The notes below the pieces were generated by a model that was not told the origin of the DNA, searched no databases, and saw nothing but the letters and a program-made list of their open reading frames with translations. Shown here piece after piece: positions 16,168 through 21,238 of a stretch of DNA of 21,238 bases. Position 1 is the stretch's first letter, and every line of letters starts with the position of its first letter. The translations under genes and the position numbers were made by a program. Source of the DNA: Streptomyces sp. NRRL F-5727 (GTDB lineage: Bacteria > Actinomycetota > Actinomycetes > Streptomycetales > Streptomycetaceae); contig NZ_JOGX01000093.1 of NCBI RefSeq assembly GCF_000719555.1, positions 1 to 21,238 of the forward strand, in the 5' to 3' direction.

Positions 16168-17221
16168 GGAGGGTCACCTCCTCGGCCGTGAGCCCGGTCG
16201 GTTCTCCGCCGAGCACGGCGAGAAGCCTTTCCTTGTGTACGACTCCGAGGGCGGGACCGCCGTCCTCCCGGACGGTCACCGGGTGCGGGCCCGCGGCGGC
16301 GAGCGCGCACAGGTCGGCGAGGAGCGTGTCGGGGCCGGCGACCGGGGCGTCCGGGTCGACGGGGCCCTCGGCGGAGGTCATGACGGCGGAGGCGGTGAGC
16401 ACCCGGGAGCGGTCGACGTCCTGGATGAAGGAGGCCACGTAGTCGTCGGCGGGCCGGACGAGGATGTCCTCGGCGGTGCCGAGCTGCACGATCCGGCCGT
16501 CGCGCATGACGGCGACGCGGTCGCCGAGGCGCATGGCCTCGTTGAGGTCGTGGGTGATGAAGACGATGGTCTTCTTCAGCTTCTTCTGCAGCACCAGCAG
16601 CTGGTCCTGCATGTCACGGCGGATCAGCGGGTCGAGGGCGCTGAAGGACTCGTCCATGAGGAGCAGGTCGGCGTCGGTGGCGAGCGCCCGGGCCAGGCCC
16701 ACGCGCTGCTGCATGCCGCCGGAGAGCTCGTCCGGCCAGGACTTCTCCCAGCCGGCCAGGCCGCACAGGGCCAGCGCCTCGGCGGCGCGGGTCTCGCGCT
16801 CGGCGCGCGGGACGCCCTGGACCTCCAGTCCGTAGCCGGCGTTCTCCAGGACGGTGCGGTGCGGGAAGAGCGCGAAGTGCTGGAAGACCATGCTGACGCG
16901 GCGGGAACGGACCTCGCGCAGCGCGCGGGGGGTGAGCGCGGTGAGGTCGTCGCCGTCGTAGAGGACGCGGCCCGCGGTCGGCTCGAGCAGGCCGTTGAGC
17001 ATGCGCAGGAGGGTCGACTTGCCGGATCCGGAGAGGCCCATGACCACGAAGATCTGACCCGGTTCGACCACGAAGGACGCGTCGACGACGGCGGCGGTGA
17101 CGCCGTCCTCGCGGAGCGCGTCGCGGTCGGCGCCGGCGGCGAGGGCACGGACGGCCTCGGACTCGTCGGCGGGGCGTCTGGCGAACACCTTGAACAGGTG
17201 GTCGGCCTGGAGCCTGGACAC
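16160..17221 (-). CDS. Glycine betaine-type ABC transporter ATP-binding protein (ProV/OpuAA-like)
   Basis: A 353-residue ATPase with the ProV-specific N-terminal segment before the nucleotide fold (residues 1-50, with AVRALAAGADRDALREDG). Walker A is GLSGSGKST (62-70), the Q-loop Q114, the signature LSGGMQQ (166-172), Walker B LLLMDE (186-191) and the switch His H224. The C-terminal 80 residues look like one degenerate CBS domain rather than the usual pair. Start is GTG 17221 (VSRLQADHLFKVF), preceded by GAGGTG; the frame is open for 55 more codons but that stretch is non-conserved leader. It is the first gene of the operon and overlaps the permease fusion by 8 bases. Confidence 0.9.
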   Translation of the reverse strand: MSRLQADHLFKVFARRPADESEAVRALAAGADRDALREDGVTAAVVDASFVVEPGQIFVVMGLSGSGKSTLLRMLNGLLEPTAGRVLYDGDDLTALTPRALREVRSRRVSMVFQHFALFPHRTVLENAGYGLEVQGVPRAERETRAAEALALCGLAGWEKSWPDELSGGMQQRVGLARALATDADLLLMDESFSALDPLIRRDMQDQLLVLQKKLKKTIVFITHDLNEAMRLGDRVAVMRDGRIVQLGTAEDILVRPADDYVASFIQDVDRSRVLTASAVMTSAEGPVDPDAPVAGPDTLLADLCALAAAGPHPVTVREDGGPALGVVHKERLLAVLGGEPTGLTAEEVTLHA

Positions 17222-17315
17222 ATTCACCTCACGGGTAGCAGGGAGGAACGGCCCGCTGCCCCCGCACACGTGCCGTGGAGCGCGGCGGGATCTGCCCGCA
17301 CCACCCGTCGCGTAC

Positions 17316-17337
17316 GGGGCCCACTGCTCAGGGCCCC
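17316..17337. repeat. Hairpin in the leader/promoter region of the betaine operon
   Basis: GGGGCCC (17316-17322) and GGGCCCC (17331-17337) form a perfect 7-bp stem with loop ACTGCTCA. It lies 95 bases before the ATPase start in the 247-base divergent region. It may be an attenuator or 5' leader structure, or a chance product of high GC. Confidence 0.4.
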
Positions 17338-17366
17338 TTACCGGGTCCGCTCCGGGCACGCGCCTG

Positions 17367-17408
17367 CCCCGGGCCTCCGGGGGCAAACGCGAAGGTGACG
17401 GGGGTCAC
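17367..17408. repeat. Second hairpin and GTGAC/GTCAC dyad in the same divergent region
   Basis: CCCCGG (17367-17372) and CCGGGG (17377-17382) form a tight 6-bp hairpin with loop GCCT. GTGAC (17395-17399) and GTCAC (17404-17408) follow as an inverted repeat with a 4-base G spacer. The dyad is a possible operator for the exonuclease or the betaine operon. Confidence 0.3.
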
Positions 17409-17468
17409 GGGAGCGCCGTGCGCGGCCGGCTCCGCCCGGCTGTCGGCGGGGTGCGGCATGATCGGGGT

Positions 17469-18404
17469 GTGACGCGACGCCTGATGCTCCTGGACACCGC
17501 CAGCCTCTACTTCCGCGCGTACTTCGGCGTGCCGGACTCGGTCCGGGCCCCGGACGGGACGCCGGTGAACGCCGTGCGGGGGCTGCTCGACTTCATCGGC
17601 CGGCTGGTGCAGGACCACCGGCCGGACGAGCTCGTCGCCTGCTGGGACGACGACTGGCGGCCGCAGTGGCGGGTGGACCTGATCCCCTCGTACAAGGCAC
17701 ACCGGGTGGCCGTGGAGACCGCGACGGGGCCGGACGAGGAGGAGATCCCGGACACCCTGTCCCCGCAGGTCCCGGTGATCGAGTCCGTCCTCGCCGCGCT
17801 CGGCATCGCCCGGATCGGGGCCGCCGGATACGAGGCGGACGACGTGATCGGCACCCTGGCGGAGCGGGCGAAGGGCCCGGTCGACATCGTCACCGGCGAC
17901 CGCGACCTCTTCCAGCTCGTCGACGACGAGCGGGCGGTCCGGGTGCTGTACCCGCGCAAGGGCGTCGGCGACTGCGACCTGGTGGACTCCGAGCTGATCC
18001 GCGCGAAGTACGGGGTGCGGCCCGACCAGTACGCGGACTTCGCCGCCCTCCGCGGCGACGCCAGCGACGGCCTGCCCGGCGTGAAGGGCATCGGCGAGAA
18101 GACCGCCGCGCAGCTGATCACCGAGTACGGCGACCTGGCGGGCGTACGGGCGGCCGCCGAGGACCGCACCTCCAAGCTGACCCCGGCCAAGCGGCGCGGC
18201 ATCGTCGAGGCGGCGGCCTATCTGGACGTGGCCCCGACGGTGGTCCGGGTGGCCCGGGACGTACCGCTGCCGGAGTTCGACCCGGCGCTCCCGGCCGCCC
18301 CCCGCGACCCGGCGGCCCTGGAGGCACTGGCGACGCGCTGGAACCTCGGCGGGGCGCTCGGCCGGCTGCTGCCGGTCCTGGCGGACGGTCGCCCGGGGTC
18401 CTGA
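17469..18404 (+). CDS. Stand-alone 5'-3' exonuclease (PolA N-terminal/FEN-like)
   Basis: A 311-residue flap-endonuclease-type nuclease lacking a polymerase domain. Acidic metal ligands are in MLLDTASLYFRAYF, ACWDDDWRP, GYEADDVIG and TGDRDLFQL. The helix-hairpin-helix that grips DNA is RGDASDGLPGVKGIGEKTA at about residues 195-213. Basic residues in SYKAHR sit in the usual helical-clamp entrance. Start is taken as GTG 17469 (MTRRLMLLDTA); ATG 17484 is the alternative and neither has a strong ribosome site. The gene stands alone, divergent from the betaine operon. Role: removal of RNA primers and flaps in replication or repair, backing up PolA. Confidence 0.88.
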   Translation: MTRRLMLLDTASLYFRAYFGVPDSVRAPDGTPVNAVRGLLDFIGRLVQDHRPDELVACWDDDWRPQWRVDLIPSYKAHRVAVETATGPDEEEIPDTLSPQVPVIESVLAALGIARIGAAGYEADDVIGTLAERAKGPVDIVTGDRDLFQLVDDERAVRVLYPRKGVGDCDLVDSELIRAKYGVRPDQYADFAALRGDASDGLPGVKGIGEKTAAQLITEYGDLAGVRAAAEDRTSKLTPAKRRGIVEAAAYLDVAPTVVRVARDVPLPEFDPALPAAPRDPAALEALATRWNLGGALGRLLPVLADGRPGS

Positions 18405-18417
18405 CACGCCCCGCGCA

Positions 18418-18431
18418 CACGCGGCCGCGTG
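18418..18431. terminator. Possible weak terminator after the exonuclease gene
   Basis: CACGCGG (18418-18424) directly followed by CCGCGTG (18425-18431) is a perfect 14-bp palindrome, 14 bases after the stop. With no loop it would form only a short hairpin. Confidence 0.25.
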
Positions 18432-18477
18432 CGGTGCTCACCGACGACGGTGCCGGGGCGCGAGCGACCGCGGGATG

Positions 18478-18496
18478 CTAGCTTAGGCATACCTAA
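18478..18496. promoter_or_regulatory. Iron box (DmdR/DtxR-type operator)
   Basis: CTAGCTTAGGCATACCTAA matches 15 of 19 positions of the DtxR/DmdR consensus TTAGGTTAGGCTAACCTAA. Its core is a perfect CTTAGG-CATA-CCTAAG dyad (18482-18497). It lies 51 bases before the GTG of the siderophore-interacting reductase. The usual logic is iron-loaded repressor bound here, with expression only when iron is scarce. Confidence 0.83.
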
Positions 18497-18547
18497 GTCT
18501 CAGGTGTGCCACTGCGGCACGCCCCCAGGCAGTCAGGAGTATCCGCC

Positions 18548-19396
18548 GTGGCAGAGCAGCCGGCCCGCAAGGCCCCCCAGGCCACCGAGGCGCACGTCGT
18601 CCGCACCGAGCGGCTCACCCCGCACATGGTGCGGGTCGTCCTCGGCGGGCCGGGCCTCGACGGCTTCGACGCCGGCACGTACACCGACCACTACGTGAAG
18701 CTGCTCTTCGCCCCGGAAGGCGTGACCTACCCGGAGCCGTTCGACATGGAGCGGATCCGGGCCGAGCGGCCCCGCGAGGAGTGGCCGACCACCCGCACGT
18801 ACACCGTGCGCGCCTGGGACCCCGTCCACCGCGAGCTGACCCTGGACTTCGTGGTCCACGGCGACGAGGGTCTGGCCGGCCCCTGGGCGGCCCGCGCCCG
18901 GGCGGGCGAGACGGTGCGGTTCCTCGGCCCCGGCGGCGGCTACACCCCGGACCCGGCGGCGGACTGGCACCTCCTCGCCGGCGACGAGAGCGCGCTGCCG
19001 GCGATCGCGGTGGCGCTGGAGCGGCTGCCCGCGGGTGCGCGGGTGCACGCCTTCGTGGAGATCGAGGACGCCGCCGACGAGCAGAAGTTCGCGACGGAGG
19101 CCGGCATCGAGGTGACCTGGCTGCACCGCTCCGGCCGCCCGGCCGGCGAGGCGCTCGTCGAGGCCGTGCGGGGGCTGGACTTCCCGGCGGGCGACGTGCA
19201 CGCCTTTGTCCACGGTGAGGCCGGTTTCGTGAAGGAGCTCCGCCGCCATCTGCGCATGGAGCGGCGGGTGGCGCGCGAGCGTCTGTCCATCTCGGGCTAC
19301 TGGCGCCTGGGCAAGACGGACGAGGCGTGGCGTGCGATCAAGCGCGAGTGGAACGAGCAGGTGGAGCGGGAGCAGGAGCCCCCGCAGGCCGCCTGA
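18548..19396 (+). CDS. Siderophore-interacting protein (FAD-dependent ferric-siderophore reductase, ViuB/YqjH-like)
   Basis: A 282-residue SIP-family flavoprotein expected to reduce ferric siderophores in the cytoplasm and free Fe(II). The FAD-binding barrel has the RTYTVRAWDP motif (RxYTxR) and GPWA/GPGGG loops; the NAD(P)-binding half has LLAGDESALPAIAVALE, HAFVHGEAGFVKELRRHL and the family ending SISGYWRLGKTDEAW. Start is GTG 18548 with AGGAG eight bases upstream. An iron box upstream shows likely DmdR/DtxR control. No siderophore synthesis or uptake genes are present in the window, so it is a stand-alone member of the iron regulon. The C-terminal 15 residues are Glu/Gln-rich. Confidence 0.92.
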   Translation: MAEQPARKAPQATEAHVVRTERLTPHMVRVVLGGPGLDGFDAGTYTDHYVKLLFAPEGVTYPEPFDMERIRAERPREEWPTTRTYTVRAWDPVHRELTLDFVVHGDEGLAGPWAARARAGETVRFLGPGGGYTPDPAADWHLLAGDESALPAIAVALERLPAGARVHAFVEIEDAADEQKFATEAGIEVTWLHRSGRPAGEALVEAVRGLDFPAGDVHAFVHGEAGFVKELRRHLRMERRVARERLSISGYWRLGKTDEAWRAIKREWNEQVEREQEPPQAA

Positions 19397-19404
19397 CGTT
19401 CCCG

Positions 19405-19446
19405 GGAGGAGGGGCGGGAGCCGACGACGGCCCCCGCCCCTCCTCC
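19405..19446. terminator. Bidirectional terminator between convergent genes
   Basis: GGAGGAGGGGCGGG (19405-19418) pairs perfectly with CCCGCCCCTCCTCC (19433-19446), and the 14-base loop can add GCC/GGC pairs inside. GTTTC follows on the plus strand. It fills the gap between the reductase stop (19396) and the MerR stop (19450). Confidence 0.82.
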
Positions 19447-19449
19447 GTT

Positions 19450-20127
19450 TCACTCCCCCTTCTCGTCCTGCTCCTCCTTGTCCTCCTGCTCCTCCTTGCC
19501 TCCGAAGAGGCGGTCCGAGGCGTCGATCTGGGCGAGGCGGCGGAGCGCGGCGAAGAGCGCGTCGCCGAGGACCGTGCCGACGGCGACGCTTTCGACCAGC
19601 TCCTCGCGGGCCACGTGGTGGGCGACGTAGGCGAGGTCGGCCTCGGCGACCCGCTCGGCCGCGTCCGCGTAGGCGCCGAGCACCTCACCGAACCGCTCGT
19701 GCCCGACGGACCCGAGGGCGGCGAGCGCGACCGCCAGCGCCTCGGCAGCCGGACTGCCGGGGAAGACCCGCCAGCCCCGCTCGCGGATGAGCGCGGCCAC
19801 CTGCTCACGCGCCTCGTCCAGCCCCTCGTCCTCCGCGGGCTGGCCGCCGTAGCGGGGCACCATGCGCACGGCCGCCTCGCCGAGCAGGTCGTGGACGGGC
19901 CGGCCGGGGTCGTCGACGGCCTCGATCACCTCGCGCACCGCCGCCACGGACAGCCCGCCGACGTCGATCAGGGCGCGGATCAGGCGCAGCCGCCGTACGT
20001 GGGTCTCCTCGTACGCGGCCTGGTTCGGGCTCGTCAGCCGGCCGGCCGGGAGCAGTCCCTCCCGTACGTAGAACTTGATCGTGGGTACCGAGACCCCGGT
20101 CCTGCGGCTCAACTCACCGATGCGCAC
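19450..20127 (-). CDS. MerR-family transcriptional regulator
   Basis: A 225-residue regulator. The MerR winged helix occupies about residues 1-70 (VRIGELSRRTGVSVPTIKFY, YVREGLLPAGRL, then VRRLRLIRALIDVGGLSV). The C-terminal part is helical (about 110-205) and ends in a Glu/Lys/Asp-rich tail (GGKEEQEDKEEQDEKGE). It lacks the Cys set of metal-sensing MerR proteins, so an organic ligand or stress signal is more likely. GTG 20127 is chosen because the -10 at 20177-20182 would start transcription near 20170, excluding the in-frame ATGs at 20178 and 20181; AAAGG lies about ten bases before the GTG. It diverges from the membrane-protein gene and both share the repeat array between them. Confidence 0.86.
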   Translation of the reverse strand: MRIGELSRRTGVSVPTIKFYVREGLLPAGRLTSPNQAAYEETHVRRLRLIRALIDVGGLSVAAVREVIEAVDDPGRPVHDLLGEAAVRMVPRYGGQPAEDEGLDEAREQVAALIRERGWRVFPGSPAAEALAVALAALGSVGHERFGEVLGAYADAAERVAEADLAYVAHHVAREELVESVAVGTVLGDALFAALRRLAQIDASDRLFGGKEEQEDKEEQDEKGE

Positions 20128-20176
20128 CGCGTGTTCACCTTTCGCTGCCGTGACGGCCCTTGCCGGACTCCCCTCC

Positions 20177-20182
20177 ATCATA
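20177..20182 (-). promoter_or_regulatory. -10 element of the MerR gene
   Basis: The minus strand reads TATGAT here. The 15-bp GATAGTG-G-CACTATC palindrome abuts it upstream, exactly where MerR proteins bind, between -35 and -10. The -35 itself is poor: CGCTAT at 17 bases, TTACCG at 21. Confidence 0.5.
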
Positions 20183-20220
20183 GATAGTGGCACTATCAGA
20201 TAGCGGTAAGCGCCACTATC
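20183..20220. promoter_or_regulatory. MerR-associated operator array (GATAGTG/CACTATC repeats)
   Basis: A perfect 15-bp palindrome, GATAGTG (20183-20189) G CACTATC (20191-20197), is followed by a second dyad, GATAGCG (20199-20205) and CACTATC (20214-20220), with one mismatch and 8-base spacing. Four half-sites in 38 bases lie between the divergent MerR and membrane-protein genes and are the most AT-rich stretch nearby. They are the probable binding sites of the MerR protein and should control both genes. Confidence 0.72.
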
Positions 20221-20244
20221 CATAACGACAACGGGGGGATCCGT

Positions 20245-21238
20245 ATGTCCACGCGCACACCCATGCCCGCCTCCGCCGCCACGACCTCACCGGCCCCGAG
20301 CGGCCGCCTGCACCGGCCCCTCCTCTGGTTCGCCGCGGCGATGGCCGTCTTCGCGGTCGTCAGCGCGGGCGGCATCCTGCTCGACGACCGGACCCTGGTC
20401 GGCGCCCCGATCTGGACGAAGCCCTTCAAGTTCGCCGTCTCGTTCGTCGCCTACAGCCTGTCGCTGGCCTGGATGCTCAGCCTGCTCCCCCGCGCGAAAC
20501 GCGCGGGCTGGTGGGCCGGCACCGTCGTCACGGTCACCAGCGCCCTGGAGATGGCGCTGATCACCCTCCAGGTCGTCCGCGGCAGGCAGAGCCACTTCAA
20601 CCAGGAGACCGCCTTCGACGCCGCCGTCTTCCAGGCCATGGGCCTCACCGTGGTGATCCTGTGGCTGGCCGCCCTGACCATCGCCGTCCTCCTGCTGCGC
20701 ACCCGCCTCCTCGACCCCGCCACCGCCTGGGCCGTCCGCCTCTCCTCCCTCATCGCCCTCGCCGGCGCCGCCGTCGGCTTCCTGATGGTCCAGCCCACCC
20801 CCGCCCAGCGCGCCGCCACCGACCCGCCGGTCGTCGGCGCCCACAGCGTCGGCGTCCCGGACGGCGGCCCCTCCCTCCCCGTCACCGGCTGGGCCGCCAC
20901 CGGCGGAGACCTGCGCATCGCCCACTTCTTCGGCATGCACGCCCTCCAGCTCCTCCCCCTGCTCCTCCTCGTCCTGACCGCCCTGGCCCCCCGCCTCCCC
21001 CGCCTCGCCGACCCCGGGATCCGCCTCCGCCTGGTCCTCACCGCCTCCGCCGCCTACACCGCCACTTTCGCCCTCCTCACCTGGCAAGCCCTCCGAGGCC
21101 AGCCCCTCCTCCACCCCGACACCACCACCCTCACCACGGCGGCCGCGATCACGATCCTCACCGCCACAGCCACCGCCCTCTCCCTCCGGGGGGCTTCCGC
21201 CTCCCCCTCCCCCTCCCCCTCCCTGTCCCACCCCACCC
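20245..21238 (+). CDS. Unidentified multi-pass membrane protein (3' end beyond window)
   Basis: ATG 20245, six bases after GGGGGGA, opens 331 codons with no stop before the window edge. About eight transmembrane segments are visible near residues 26-46, 63-81, 87-110, 133-152, 164-182, 226-247, 262-281 and 297-314. A loop of about 43 residues between the fifth and sixth spans contains GAHSVGVPDGGPSLPVTGW and leads into GDLRIAHFFGMHALQLLP. Three His (H200, H227, H232) and the PIWTKPFKF, HFNQ and FFGMH motifs look conserved-type, so a haem or metal role is conceivable but unproven. The visible C-terminus is a Ser-Pro repeat. I do not recognise the family. Divergence from the MerR gene across the operator array suggests it is the MerR target. 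Confidence 0.75.
   Translation, partial: MSTRTPMPASAATTSPAPSGRLHRPLLWFAAAMAVFAVVSAGGILLDDRTLVGAPIWTKPFKFAVSFVAYSLSLAWMLSLLPRAKRAGWWAGTVVTVTSALEMALITLQVVRGRQSHFNQETAFDAAVFQAMGLTVVILWLAALTIAVLLLRTRLLDPATAWAVRLSSLIALAGAAVGFLMVQPTPAQRAATDPPVVGAHSVGVPDGGPSLPVTGWAATGGDLRIAHFFGMHALQLLPLLLLVLTALAPRLPRLADPGIRLRLVLTASAAYTATFALLTWQALRGQPLLHPDTTTLTTAAAITILTATATALSLRGASASPSPSPSLSHPT
21201..21223. repeat. CTCCCC hexamer tandem repeat
   Basis: Three CTCCCC units plus a partial copy encode the alternating Ser-Pro tail of the membrane protein. The other strand is a run of G tracts that continues to the window edge, so slippage or quadruplex formation is possible. Confidence 0.6.

Noticed and set aside
17222..17386. 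Extra 55 N-terminal residues for the ATPase (upstream start at 17386)
   Set aside because: The added sequence is Arg/Pro/Gly-rich and unlike ProV, while GTG 17221 has a ribosome site and begins exactly where ProV-like sequence starts.
17222..17468. c-di-AMP (ydaO-type) riboswitch in the betaine operon leader
   Set aside because: I looked because osmolyte transporters can carry one, but I see none of the conserved core sequences, only short GC hairpins.
18405..18477. Small gene between the exonuclease and the iron box
   Set aside because: No start with ribosome site leads to a plausible frame; the stretch holds only a short palindrome.
20128..20223. Longer MerR protein starting at 20178, 20181 or 20223
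   Set aside because: These codons overlap the -10 and the operator, and MerR proteins start at the winged helix, which begins at the GTG 20127.

Overview
The window is about 21 kb of very GC-rich, gene-dense DNA. Codon use is extreme at third positions, GTG starts (and one TTG) are frequent, and I noticed no TTA codons in the called genes. The families present (GlnA-like gamma-glutamyl ligase with a FadR regulator, OpuA-type betaine transporter, DtxR/DmdR-type iron box) point to Streptomyces or a close relative. It reads as ordinary chromosome: I see no insertion sequence, phage gene, CRISPR array, tRNA or rRNA. From memory, unchecked, the order resembles the region around glnA4 (SCO1613) of S. 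coelicolor.

Layout. (1) 1-1503: the 5' end of an unidentified proline-rich gene (minus) diverges from a PLP fold-III amino-acid aldolase/deaminase-like gene (plus). (2) 1507-6676: an amine-catabolism island with a minus-strand operon of glutamine-synthetase-like ligase, aldehyde dehydrogenase and short-chain dehydrogenase, and divergently a FadR-type regulator and a PuuD-type gamma-glutamyl hydrolase. Together they can encode a full gamma-glutamylation route, most likely for ethanolamine. (3) 6683-6720: perfect hairpin, bidirectional terminator. (4) 6736-10671: NCS1 permease (minus) diverging from a TetR regulator, apparently leaderless, and a YtcJ-type amidohydrolase (plus). (5) 10678-12976: LysR regulator and TDT-family anion transporter, divergent over a cluster of three operator half-sites. 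(6) 12903-14194: XRE-cupin regulator translationally coupled to a metal-receptor-like protein without a signal peptide. (7) 14359-17221: glycine betaine-type ABC transporter, ATPase then a permease-binding protein fusion. (8) 17469-19396: stand-alone 5'-3' exonuclease, then a siderophore-interacting reductase behind an iron box. (9) 19450-21238: MerR regulator divergent from an unidentified multi-pass membrane protein that runs off the window.

Most units are divergent regulator/target pairs. The few AT-containing stretches sit in the gaps between them and hold the clearest regulatory sites: the LysR box array, the iron box and the MerR-associated GATAGTG/CACTATC array. The least explained items are the MerR/membrane-protein pair, the XRE-cupin/metal-receptor pair, and the substrate of the permease-TetR-amidohydrolase unit. 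No intergenic gap exceeds 300 bases. I found no convincing evidence of a wholly new system; the strongest leads are listed as findings.
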